DNA of 60,315 bases from Chlorobaculum sp. 24CR (GTDB lineage Bacteria > Bacteroidota > Chlorobiia > Chlorobiales > Chlorobiaceae): the NCBI RefSeq assembly GCF_004118635.1, contig NZ_SDGU01000110.1:1-60315 (forward strand), read 5' to 3'. How positions within the stretch are numbered: position 1 is the stretch's first letter; each line of letters opens with the position of its first letter. Positions 46,482 to 54,988 of the stretch are shown here, in pieces. Under the pieces are notes generated by a model that saw only the letters and a program-made list of their open reading frames with translations, ran no database searches and was not told the origin of the DNA. The translations under genes and the position numbers were made by a program.

Positions 46482-48620
46482 CTACATCCACAGCAGCGCG
46501 AGATGGTAGGTGATGAACGAGGCGATCCATGCCACCAGCATGACGTAGGCTGAGTAGAAAAGCACCGGCTTCCACGTGCCGACCTCTTTTTTCATCACCC
46601 CCACCGCCGCCACGCAGGGGATGTAGAGCAGCACGAACACCATCAGGCTCAGCGCGGTAGCCTTGCTGAATCCCGGTTCGCTTCGGAGAATCTCCGAAAG
46701 GCTCGTCTCGCCGGCGGCGTGGCCTATCGAGAAAATCGTGCCGAGCGTCGAGACCACCACCTCTTTGGCCGCAAGCCCCGTCACCAGCGCAATGCCGATG
46801 CGCCAGTCGAAGCCGAGCGGGCGGATGAGCGGTTCGAGCAGCTTGCCGCTTCGTCCCGCAATCGAGTATTCGAGCTGGCCCGCGTCGATTCGCGCTTCGA
46901 GCTTCTGCCGTTGTTCCGCCTTCAGCTCCAGCGCGACTGCCGATGCCTCGATCCGCGCGGTCTCCGTCGCCAGCTCCGCGTCGAGCGCCGAGCTGCGCGG
47001 GAAGTTGCTCGCCACCCAGATCAGAATCACTGCGCCGAGAATCAGCGTTCCGGCTTTTTTCAGGTACATCACGGCCTTCATCCGCGCCTGGAACACCACC
47101 GAGGTGAGCGTCGGCCAGCGGTAGGGCGGCAGCTCCATCACGAACGGTTCAGAGTCGCTTTTCAGAACAGTGGATTTCAGCAGCCACGCCGTCCAGAGGC
47201 CCACGGCTATGCCGAGCAGGTAGATGCCGAACATGACGTTCGCCGCCATCGCGGGCGGGAAGAAGGCCCCGGCCAAGAGCACATAGACCGGCAGCTTCGC
47301 GCCGCAGCTCATGAATGGAATCGTCATGATTGTGGCGAGGCGATCCGACCGGCTCTTCAGGGTACGAGTGGCCATGATGGCCGGAATCGAGCAGCCGAAG
47401 CCGGTAATCATCGGAATGAAGGACTTGCCGTGCAGGCCGAAGCGGTGCATCACCTTGTCGATCACGAAGGCCGCGCGCGCCATGTAGCCGGAGGCTTCGA
47501 GGAACGACAGGCCCATGAAGAGCAGTACGATGTTGGGCAGAAACACCACCACGCTGCCCACGCCGGAGATCACGCCGTCAACGAAGATCGAGCGCACCAT
47601 TCCGGCAGGCAGGTGCGGGGCGACCGTTTCCGACAGCAGGCCGAAGGAGTATGCAAGCGCCTCCATGAGCGGCTTGCCCAAGGTAAAGGTGAGCTGAAAA
47701 ATCGCCCAGACGACCAGAAAAAAGACCGGCAGGCCGAGCACCCGGTTCAGCACCACCATGTCGATGTAGTCGCTCGCCGAGGCTCGCGTCGTCTTCGGCT
47801 TGCGCACGCACTCCTGCATCGCGCCGCGCACGAAGGCGTGGCGATCCTCGGTGATGAGCGCTTCGGGATCGGTGCTGTGCAGCATGCCGCACTCCGAAAT
47901 CGCCTCCTGCAACGCCAGCTCGATTTTGACCCACACCGGGTACTTCTGCACCTGGGTGTAAACCTCGCGGTCGTTTTCGAGCAGCTTGATGGCCATCCAG
48001 CGGTGGTTGGCCGCTTTGTCAAGCGCCGGCTCATGGCAGAGCATGCCGACGATTTTGTCAATCGCCTTCTCTACCTCCGCGCTGAAGCTCACCTTGTTCT
48101 TTCTGATTTCGATGCGCCCCTCGCTGACGCTGACGATATGGTCGAGCAGGTCGTCGAGTCCCTTGTGGTTTCGCGCGGAGATCGGCACGATGTGGCTGCC
48201 GAAGAGCTGTTCGAGCTGGTCGAGGTCGATGGAAATTCCCTGCTGTTCGACCTCGTCCATCATGTTGAGCGCCACGAGCAGATCGACCTCCATCTCCATG
48301 AGCTGCACGGTGAGCATCAGGTTCCGTTCGAGGTTGGTGCCCTCGACGACGTTGACCACCACGTTGGGCTTCTCGTCGATGATGAAGCGGCGCGTGACGA
48401 TCTCCTCCGGCGAGTAGGGCGTCAGCGAATAGGTTCCCGGCAGATCGACCACGGTGATGCGGTAGTTCTTGTAATCGAGATAACCCTCGTGCTTTTCGAT
48501 GGTGACGCCGGGGAAGTTGCCCACCCGCTGGTGCGCGCCGGTCAGCGCGTTGAAGAGCGAGGACTTACCCGCATTGGGATTGCCGGCCAGGGCGACCGTG
48601 ATGGTTTTATGCTGGCTCAT
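46482..48620 (-). CDS. feoB: ferrous iron transporter FeoB
   Basis: FeoB moves Fe2+ across the inner membrane. From ATG 48620 it has 712 residues: an N-terminal GTPase domain (G1 GNPNAGKSS, G3 DLPGTYSLTPYS, G4 NMMD), a helical GDI domain, and a polytopic membrane domain. The two Gate motifs follow the pattern FMSCGAKLPVY and FVLLYIPCVAAVGVM, with PNIVLLFMGLSFLE between them. The start overlaps the feoA stop by 4 bases. A longer upstream frame exists but is feoA in another frame. Confidence 0.97.
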   Translation of the reverse strand: MSQHKTITVALAGNPNAGKSSLFNALTGAHQRVGNFPGVTIEKHEGYLDYKNYRITVVDLPGTYSLTPYSPEEIVTRRFIIDEKPNVVVNVVEGTNLERNLMLTVQLMEMEVDLLVALNMMDEVEQQGISIDLDQLEQLFGSHIVPISARNHKGLDDLLDHIVSVSEGRIEIRKNKVSFSAEVEKAIDKIVGMLCHEPALDKAANHRWMAIKLLENDREVYTQVQKYPVWVKIELALQEAISECGMLHSTDPEALITEDRHAFVRGAMQECVRKPKTTRASASDYIDMVVLNRVLGLPVFFLVVWAIFQLTFTLGKPLMEALAYSFGLLSETVAPHLPAGMVRSIFVDGVISGVGSVVVFLPNIVLLFMGLSFLEASGYMARAAFVIDKVMHRFGLHGKSFIPMITGFGCSIPAIMATRTLKSRSDRLATIMTIPFMSCGAKLPVYVLLAGAFFPPAMAANVMFGIYLLGIAVGLWTAWLLKSTVLKSDSEPFVMELPPYRWPTLTSVVFQARMKAVMYLKKAGTLILGAVILIWVASNFPRSSALDAELATETARIEASAVALELKAEQRQKLEARIDAGQLEYSIAGRSGKLLEPLIRPLGFDWRIGIALVTGLAAKEVVVSTLGTIFSIGHAAGETSLSEILRSEPGFSKATALSLMVFVLLYIPCVAAVGVMKKEVGTWKPVLFYSAYVMLVAWIASFITYHLALLWM

Positions 48621-48910
48621 GCGCGGCGTCCGAAACGATGGCGTTTGCGCAACCCTTGCCATCCGTGCTGACGGCCTTCCGCCGAGGCGAGTTTGTGTAC
48701 GGTGATACCGTCAGCCTCGTTGCGACGCATCGTCAGCAGCAGGCCGTTGCAACTGATTTCTATGGGATCGCCAAGCGGGGCGAACCGCAGCAGCTCCAGC
48801 TCCGTGCCCCTCACCAGCCCCAGATCCATGAGGCGACGCCTGACAGCCGGTTCCGCCGCGACCGAACTCACCTGCGCCCGATCTCCGGCTTTCAATTCCG
48901 ATAACTTCAT
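48617..48910 (-). CDS. feoA: ferrous iron transport protein FeoA
   Basis: A 97-residue SH3-like cytoplasmic protein that supports FeoB. It begins MKLSELKAGDRAQVSSVAAEP, the FeoA opening, then RRLMDLGLVRGTELELLRFAPLGDPIEI and MRRNEADGITV. The C-terminal tail (GWQGLRKRHRFGRRA) is longer and more basic than usual. It overlaps feoB by 4 bases. A possible metal-regulator palindrome lies 47 bases upstream of its start (48958-48976). Confidence 0.95.
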   Translation of the reverse strand: MKLSELKAGDRAQVSSVAAEPAVRRRLMDLGLVRGTELELLRFAPLGDPIEISCNGLLLTMRRNEADGITVHKLASAEGRQHGWQGLRKRHRFGRRA

Positions 48911-48957
48911 CTGTTTTTCAATCCTGTAAAAAAATCAATGCTCTCTTTGGTGAACTT

Positions 48958-48976
48958 AAATAGACTAATTCTAAAT
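48958..48976. promoter_or_regulatory. candidate metal-regulator palindrome upstream of feoAB
   Basis: AAATAGA-CTAAT-TCTAAAT is an imperfect inverted repeat (5 of 7 positions pair) in the feoA upstream region. Its TTTAGA-type half-sites resemble DtxR/MntR-family operators more than a classic Fur box. The assignment rests on position and symmetry only. Confidence 0.3.
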
Positions 48977-49049
48977 AACGAGAGGTGCAAGTTAAAATGT
49001 TTCCCGTTTTGAAGTCGGAATGCAATTTCAGAAAAAACGGTGCTCGCGC

Positions 49050-49436
49050 TTACTTCTGCCCGTGAGCCACTTCGTGGCCCGCGAATGGAGGCCAGCCCAT
49101 CGTCTTGCCGCCGATCAAGTGCGCGTGGATGTGCCCGACGCTCTGCAGGGCGTCCTCGCCGTTGTTGAACACCACCCGGTAGCCCGAGTCGAGCACCCCG
49201 GTTTTTTCGGCCACGATGCGCGCGGCCAAGAGAATCTCTGCGGCAATCTCCGAATCGCCCTCCGTCAAGTCGCTCAGCGACCGGATGTGCTCCCGCGGAA
49301 TGATGAGCACGTGGACGGGCGCGATCGGGTTGATGTCGTGAAAGGCGGCCACATGGTCGTTTTTGTAGATCAGGCTGGCCGGAATGTGCCCGGCGGCAAT
49401 CTTGCAGAAGATGCAGTCTGGATCGTAACGTTTCAT
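49050..49436 (-). CDS. HIT family protein
   Basis: A 128-residue histidine-triad protein, probably a nucleotide hydrolase of the HinT type (AMP-lysine or similar). From ATG 49436 it starts DPDCIFCKIAAGHIPASLIY, typical for bacterial HIT proteins, with two Cys of a possible metal site. DINPIAPVHVLIIPREHI follows, then the triad HIHAHLIGG (HxHxH). The longer upstream frame is the shadow of the lipoprotein gene. It lies 35 bases downstream of that gene on the same strand and may be co-transcribed. Confidence 0.93.
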   Translation of the reverse strand: MKRYDPDCIFCKIAAGHIPASLIYKNDHVAAFHDINPIAPVHVLIIPREHIRSLSDLTEGDSEIAAEILLAARIVAEKTGVLDSGYRVVFNNGEDALQSVGHIHAHLIGGKTMGWPPFAGHEVAHGQK

Positions 49437-49471
49437 AGCGTCGCAGGGGTTGTCGATTGATGAATGCTGAA

Positions 49472-49972
49472 CTACTGTTTCTGGATGATCGACAGGCTCA
49501 TGCTGCCGCCCGAGCCGATAAGCACCACCGTGAACGGCGCCTTGATTCCGGTCACGCTTCCCCGGTCGCCCTCCTTTTCGGGGACGATCATCGAGGTGGT
49601 CTCGAAGCCCTTCGCCTTGAGCACCGCTTCGTAGTCCCGGAGCGCGTGTTCGGGCAGGTGGTCGATGGCCATGTCCCAACTGCATCCGTCGGGCGTTTCG
49701 GTTTTGATGACTTTTCTGATCGTGCCGTACGGATACCTGGGCACATCGGCAGGCGCGTCATCCGGCCACGGTTTTACCGCATCGGTGATCTCGACCGTGC
49801 TGTTGCCGGATTCGATCGTGACGGCGCTGGCTGCGGTATCGGTAGCTGCCAGCGCCGGTTCGGGCGCGGCGGGTTGCTGTTCGGGCGGCTTTTGATTGCA
49901 GGCTCCGAGGAGGCTTGCAAGGGCGATGAGTGAGACGCTCCTGGTGATTTTGCTGAATGCCTGCCGGTTCAT
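49472..49972 (-). CDS. putative lipoprotein of unknown function
   Basis: From ATG 49972 the 166-residue protein has a lipoprotein signal peptide (SLIALASLLGAC, lipobox LGAC at about 25-28). A Gln/Pro/Ala-rich spacer follows (about 30-50), then a folded part of about 110 residues with EHALRDYEAVLKAKGFETTSMIVPE. This resembles a small two-layer domain found in uncharacterised secreted proteins. It should be anchored to a membrane in the envelope. I cannot name a family. It precedes the HIT gene. Confidence 0.7.
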   Translation of the reverse strand: MNRQAFSKITRSVSLIALASLLGACNQKPPEQQPAAPEPALAATDTAASAVTIESGNSTVEITDAVKPWPDDAPADVPRYPYGTIRKVIKTETPDGCSWDMAIDHLPEHALRDYEAVLKAKGFETTSMIVPEKEGDRGSVTGIKAPFTVVLIGSGGSMSLSIIQKQ

Positions 49973-50177
49973 GAGCTGTCGTGAATGGTGGACGATAAGA
50001 GCTTTATTTAGCAAATTTAATAAAAAAGAGCGTCCTCCGTGCCAACCCGGTGCAGTGGTTGGCATAAACTTGCGGCAATCGCTACATTGTCTGCAATAAA
50101 CTCCGTTAACATCCGTTCCCGTTCAGCCATCAGGCTGTCGGCGAAATCCGGAGAACGCAATCAATCAAGGGAACCCA

Positions 50178-50864
50178 ATGATGATGAAACGACGCATCCC
50201 CGGCAAATCCGGAGCCATGAAACCGCTTCTTTTCGCTCTTCTGTTCATGGCCGGTTGCAACGGCAACAAGCCGAAAACCCTCACCGATATTGACGGCAAC
50301 ACCTACGGCGCGGTAAAAATCGGCGAGCATGTCTGGATGAGCGAAAATCTGAAAGTGACCCGTTATCGCAACGGCGATCCGATTCCGGAGGTCAAAGAGG
50401 GGGCGGCGTGGGCCGCGCAAACCGTCGGCGCGCGATGCTCGTACGACAACAACGCAGAAAAAGGGAAAACCTGCGGCTCGCTCTATAACAGGTATGCGGT
50501 CAGCGATCCGAGAGGCCTCGCTCCCGAAGGGTGGCATGTCGCTACCGACAAGGAGTGGGGCGAGCTTGCCGAGGCGCTCGGTGGCGAGCAGAACGCGGGC
50601 GCAGCCCTGAAAGCTCCCGGTAAATGGGGCGGTTCGGTCAGCGAAAGCGATTCAAACAGCGGCTTTGACGCCCAGCCCTGCGGGGCGAGGCGCGATGCCG
50701 ACGGCAACTTTCTCATGATCGGCAAGTTCGCCCGCTTCTGGACCGCCACCGCGTCAAGTCCCGGCAAGGCCTGGGCGCGGGCGCTTGGATTCTACGACAG
50801 GGCGCTTCGCCACGGCGAGGTCGGCCCGCGCAACGGCTTCGCCGTGCGGTGCGTCAAGGATTGA
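50178..50864 (+). CDS. lipoprotein with FISUMP (Fibrobacter major paralogous) domain
   Basis: A 228-residue secreted protein with lipobox LLFMAGC (about 22-28). It is followed almost at once by a FISUMP domain: TDIDGNTYGAVKIGEHVWMSENLKVTRY, then CGSLYNRYAVSDPRGLAPEGWHVATDKEWGELAEAL, and a closing RNGFAVRCVKD. Such domains occur in surface or matrix proteins of the Bacteroidota/Chlorobiota/Fibrobacterota group; the function is not established. AAGGGA lies before ATG 50178; ATG 50217 would give a shorter leader with the same lipobox. Confidence 0.85.
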   Translation: MMMKRRIPGKSGAMKPLLFALLFMAGCNGNKPKTLTDIDGNTYGAVKIGEHVWMSENLKVTRYRNGDPIPEVKEGAAWAAQTVGARCSYDNNAEKGKTCGSLYNRYAVSDPRGLAPEGWHVATDKEWGELAEALGGEQNAGAALKAPGKWGGSVSESDSNSGFDAQPCGARRDADGNFLMIGKFARFWTATASSPGKAWARALGFYDRALRHGEVGPRNGFAVRCVKD

Positions 50865-51901
50865 GCCGATCTCGCCCCGCGACGCCAGATGGCAAAGAGT
50901 TCTCTGTTCCGGCGTTGCGGAGCTTTCCCCACCGGTTTCGACGACTGTTTTCACCGCAAACGCCTGCGTTAACGCCATGGTGGCAAGGCAGAGAGGCAGG
51001 GGCTCCGTCAGCTAATGAATCCGGAACCCGCCGTCGCAAGGGCAGAATGAAGACAAGCTGCTGTCTCCAAAGCGTGTCAGGTAAACGGGTGCGTTTCGGC
51101 GTAAAAAAATATTCCTGTTTATATATTTTGTGCATATGCACTTTCTCGGTTTTCGGGGCTGGCAATATATTTATCTGCTATGCGACCGGCGTTGGGCCAT
51201 AACCGTTATGATATATTTCATATGTATGATTTTGTTGCAAAGCAGAGTAAAAATGAGTGAAATTATTCTAAACAAAATCTGAGGAGGTGCAGAATATTTC
51301 TAATGATGCAATATTCTGGAAAAAATAATAATCAATAATAATCTTTGTATAGCTCATTCGTTAGTGTGAAGCGTTCCAGGTTTTTGCGGTATGGCCGTTG
51401 TAATTCTCACGGAGAAAAGTATCGTAAATAAATATTCTTTGACGGTTTCTTTTTGTAAAAGAAAAACAAAAAGCGATATTTGGAAATTAAAGCGGCCAAA
51501 ATAGCCACGTTCTTGCCAAAACGGATGGCGCAATTGCAAGTTTAAAAGATTTAACACATTAGCTCTTTTTCTTTTGCTCTGGCAAGCTTCTGACGCGACT
51601 TTAATGCAATTCGGGAATTAACGGGATATATTCGGCCAGACGCGAAATGTTCCTGGCGCGACGAGGAGTACGTTTACTGTTCGGATCGTGACGTATCTCG
51701 ATGTTAATACGTAAGGTGCAAGCTTTTGAGATACAAAAAAAATGAAATACCACTGATTGTTTTGATTCGGCTTGTCAATAATTCGCTTTGTAAATACTGT
51801 GTGGTGACGGTTTGGAAGTAATAACAGGATGTTCAGTCTTTTTGTTTTCCGATTTGTAAAAGATATTCGCTTGCATTTTCACCTCTAAAGCGTTAACTGC
51901 C
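50865..51901. other. AT-rich intergenic region, no gene supported
   Basis: About 1 kb of low-GC sequence before the protease pair. The only clear structure is a 9-bp inverted repeat at 51290-51298/51310-51318, just after a strong ribosome-site-like GAGGAGGTG that is not followed by a usable reading frame. The short frames here have no recognisable product. The promoter of the protease genes is probably near the right end. Confidence 0.45.
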
Positions 51902-52747
51902 ATGAAAAAATTTCTGGCATCATTATTGGTTACGTTGATGTTCTTGCTGCCGGCCTCCGTGAACGGCACGATGACCATACGCGATTACGCTGCGGCGAGG
52001 CACTCCAGATTTTACACCGGAAGCGACAAAAATTTCATCGGCGCGCTCTACGACTTTTCAGGAGTCGGTTACAGCAACTACGGCACCGGATACTGGGCGA
52101 CGTTGGTCTCTGACAACTACTTTATTTCCGCTGCGCATTATCATCCTGCAATCGGACAGACGGTGACGTTTTATGCCACCAACGATCCCGGCGGGGCGAG
52201 CTATACATACACCATCGCCGGGGGTACGAAAATCGAATCAACGGACCTCTGGGTCGGATGGTTCAATACCGCCGTCGATGCCTCCATTGAGCGCTATCCC
52301 ATTCTGACGCTGCCTGATAATGCCGATTATACGGGCCTTGTTCTCTATAATTACGGAAAACAGGATATCGTCGGACGAAACGTAGTGTATAAGGTCTCGT
52401 TGGGTGCGACTACAGAATCAATAGGGGAAGTCGCTTGGTATGATTACGACAACAACGACTCTCCGTCGGTGGGGGGCGATGAAACCGTTTTGCAGTATTA
52501 TGATTCAGGCGCGCCGAGTTTCGTCGTGTACAACTCCAGCCTTGCGCTGGTCGGCATCCACTGGTTAAGCGATCGATCAACTATTTCCGGCGATACATTG
52601 GTTCCGGAATATTATGACCAAATCAATACTGTTCTGGATGCAAAGGATCAGTCAATGGTAGCGGTGCCGGAGCCGGACCTGCAATGGTATGCGATGATAA
52701 TTGTTTGCAGCTTATGGCTTAATCGGCGAAGACGCAGTTCGCCGTAA
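51902..52747 (+). CDS. secreted trypsin-like serine protease with PEP-CTERM-like tail
   Basis: A 281-residue exported protein with a clear signal peptide (about 1-22). A chymotrypsin-fold pattern is visible: ISAAHYHP with His79, STDLWVGW with Asp115, and YYDSGAPSF with Ser202. The C-terminus has VPEP (255-258), a hydrophobic stretch (WYAMIIVCSLWL) and RRRR, the layout of PEP-CTERM sorting signals. A conserved block YDYDNNDSPSVGGDE precedes the serine. The GDSG of active proteases reads YDSG. A paralogue follows directly. No exosortase gene lies in this window. Confidence 0.7.
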   Translation: MKKFLASLLVTLMFLLPASVNGTMTIRDYAAARHSRFYTGSDKNFIGALYDFSGVGYSNYGTGYWATLVSDNYFISAAHYHPAIGQTVTFYATNDPGGASYTYTIAGGTKIESTDLWVGWFNTAVDASIERYPILTLPDNADYTGLVLYNYGKQDIVGRNVVYKVSLGATTESIGEVAWYDYDNNDSPSVGGDETVLQYYDSGAPSFVVYNSSLALVGIHWLSDRSTISGDTLVPEYYDQINTVLDAKDQSMVAVPEPDLQWYAMIIVCSLWLNRRRRSSP

Positions 52748-52884
52748 TGGCTCGTGAATGCCTGCTCCACTGGCTGACAATCCACAGCATCGGCGTCGCC
52801 CTGAAGCTTGAGATGTATTTTTCATATCTTTTGCTTTGTGCCAATGCGTGTGACGGGGTTGATATTTCCAAAGCCAGAGCTGCC

Positions 52885-53658
52885 ATGAGAACTGTTTTGC
52901 CTGCAATACTGACAGCCTTGCTGCTGCTGATGCCGAGCGCCAGCCGTGGCGAAATGATCGTGCGCGATTACTATCCGGCGCGGCACTACCGTTTTTACGA
53001 CGGTATCGGCAAAGATTTCGTTGGCCAAGCCTACAGTTTCTCCGGGGTCGGATTCAGCAATTCGGGGCGCTGGGGGACGCTACTGACCGACAACTGCTTT
53101 CTTTCCGCCAATCATCGTCATCCGCTTGTTGGCGAGAAGTTGACCTTCTGGTCCTCCAACGAGCTGACGGGAACGAGCTACACCTACACGGTGACGGGGG
53201 GCGTGCGTATCGCAACGACGGACTTGTGGATTGGCTGGTTTGACAAAAAGGCAATCGTCGATCACTCGATCGAGCGCTATCCGGTGCTGCTGCTGCCCTT
53301 TCTGAAAAGGTATCTCGGCCTCGAACTTTACAATTACGGAATGCGTCACAGGGTCGGGCGAAACGTGCTGGAGGTTATCGCTCCGTATTCGTATGGAGGA
53401 TCAACGGGAATTACCGCCGGGTATGATTACGGCAATAACGATACGCCCTCCGTTGGCGGCGATGAAACCTACTTGCAGGTCGGCGATTCCGGCGCTCCGA
53501 GCTTCGCTGTCTTCCACTCCAGACTGAGCCTGATCGGCATTCACTGGTCGATCACGCGCAATCCGGATAGCTCGCTCGACACCTTCGTTCCGGAGTACTT
53601 CGACGAAATCAACAAAATTCTGGCAACAAGAGGCCAATCGCTGCGCCGGAGCCGATAG
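52885..53658 (+). CDS. secreted trypsin-like serine protease, paralogue without PEP-CTERM tail
   Basis: A 257-residue protein starting at ATG 52885, which gives a clean signal peptide (ILTALLLLMPSASRGE). The longer frame from 52747 puts non-secretory sequence first. It is clearly homologous to the upstream gene: same spacing of His77 (LSANHRHP), Asp113 (TTDLWIGW) and Ser202 (VGDSGAPSF, a full GDSG). The YDYGNNDTPSVGGDE block is shared. It ends RGQSLRRSR with no PEP-CTERM signal, so the two should differ in location: this one free or periplasmic, the first possibly anchored. Confidence 0.7.
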   Translation: MRTVLPAILTALLLLMPSASRGEMIVRDYYPARHYRFYDGIGKDFVGQAYSFSGVGFSNSGRWGTLLTDNCFLSANHRHPLVGEKLTFWSSNELTGTSYTYTVTGGVRIATTDLWIGWFDKKAIVDHSIERYPVLLLPFLKRYLGLELYNYGMRHRVGRNVLEVIAPYSYGGSTGITAGYDYGNNDTPSVGGDETYLQVGDSGAPSFAVFHSRLSLIGIHWSITRNPDSSLDTFVPEYFDEINKILATRGQSLRRSR

Positions 53659-54164
53659 CGGCGGTAGCGCCCTGCCGGGAGTGGCAAGCCTCATCAGAAT
53701 CGCGGAATAACCCAGCTATTTTTCGTTCTGCCAGAATCAGCGAACAATCAGGATCGGTTGCCGGAGACCGGCAAGGAGGTCTCGGCTTTGCTTTCTGGCG
53801 GTCACGCTCTATGGTTGCGCGTTGTTCGCGCCAGTACCAATTCATGAATATCTGACACTCTGGTTTCTGGTAATTTGAAAGGATTTGAGGGTGAATCCGA
53901 AACGATTGCAGGGGGGCGATGCCGACAGGTCGGGAGTTCGCCCTTGACAGGGCAATTCTCGCTGAGCCTTCGGTTTTCCTTGGGGGGCGCGGTCTTCCGA
54001 ATCCGCCAGCCCCGTCGCCCCGCTCGCCTCGCCGATAGCGTGCCTTCGCCGCAAGCGCAATTATGGTGAAAATGTGTGAATCTGTTTATATTCAGACTGT
54101 TACCTGACAACATGGCCTGCCGGCGCGGCGATTTCTGGCGTGGCTGACCGGAGGCAAACTATCG
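53659..54164. other. intergenic region, no gene seen
   Basis: About 500 bases between the second protease and the kinase. GC content is like the surrounding chromosome. No reading frame with a recognisable product and no clear terminator was found. Confidence 0.35.
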
Positions 54165-54872
54165 ATGCTTATGCTCAATGACGTACTTCTGATCAGGCAG
54201 GAACACCTCTCCGCGGCGGCGGTGATCTGCGAAAGAATCGTTTCGGACATGAAAGTTCTTTGCAGAACCCGGCCCGGCCACAAGTTCATCGTGGCCATTT
54301 CGGGCGAATCGGGAAGTGGCAAATCCGAACTTGCCCACACGCTCGCCAAAGCCCTGAAGAAAGCCGGGGTACAGCCAAAAATACTCCATACCGACAACTA
54401 TTACCGCGTTTCTCCCGCCGAGCGCCTGCCAGCAAGAATCGCCGACAACTTCGAGCATGTCGGCGCCGCCGAATATGACTGGGATCTGCTCAAAAGCAAC
54501 ATTAACGATTTCCGCACCGGGCGCATGTCGCTCATGCCGTGCATCGACATCATTACCGGTCAACTGGATCGTTTCATCAGCGATTTCTCCGGAGTCGAAG
54601 TGCTGGTCGTGGACGGTCTCTACGCGCTTGGCATCAAGGACGCCGACCTGTGCGTCTATATCGACCTCAGTTGGCGCGAGACCCGCAAAAGCCAGCAGTT
54701 GCGAGGCAAGGAGGAGGACGACGACTACCGTATGCGGGTGCTCGAAAAGGAGAGCGAGGATGTGAAGTCGTTCCGCTATCGCGCTGACCTGGTCATCGAC
54801 CACCAGTACAACGTGCACAAAGTCGCTGCCCCGGACGATCTGCCCGCCGGAGCGGCGTATTACCGCGACTGA
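54165..54872 (+). CDS. uridine kinase / phosphoribulokinase family protein
   Basis: A 235-residue P-loop kinase. The nucleotide-binding loop is SGESGSGKSELA (about 46-57), followed by ILHTDNYYRVSPAERLP, the uridine-kinase-type Asp-Asn-Tyr-Tyr segment. DVLVVDGLYAL-like Walker B (EVLVVDGLYALGIKDADL) and a lid with WRETRKSQQLRGKEEDDDYRMRV follow. It could phosphorylate uridine/cytidine or another small substrate. The start at 54165 is chosen because residues 1-40 form one helix leading to the P-loop. A composite repeat separates it from arsA. Confidence 0.8.
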   Translation: MLMLNDVLLIRQEHLSAAAVICERIVSDMKVLCRTRPGHKFIVAISGESGSGKSELAHTLAKALKKAGVQPKILHTDNYYRVSPAERLPARIADNFEHVGAAEYDWDLLKSNINDFRTGRMSLMPCIDIITGQLDRFISDFSGVEVLVVDGLYALGIKDADLCVYIDLSWRETRKSQQLRGKEEDDDYRMRVLEKESEDVKSFRYRADLVIDHQYNVHKVAAPDDLPAGAAYYRD

Positions 54873-54906
54873 GAGCGTCCCGAAGCTGACGGCTCACTCT
54901 GCCTCC

Positions 54907-54978
54907 CCCCGGCTTGAAAGCCGGGGCAATGTAAATGTAAGAATTCTCAATGTCCGTCGGGTTAAAACCCTCCTGAAT
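54907..54978 (-). repeat. composite palindromic repeat, copy 2
   Basis: This is the reverse-complement counterpart of 5712-5784, with the CCCCGGCTTGAAAGCCGGGG palindrome on the left and TCCTGAAT on the right. It lies between the convergent kinase and arsA genes, where the hairpin might also serve as a transcript end. Confidence 0.65.
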
Positions 54979-54988
54979 GTAAGATCGT

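Noticed and set aside
51354-51978. Short minus-strand frames upstream of the proteases
   Set aside because: AT-rich, no ribosome site, and the second overlaps the start of the protease gene.
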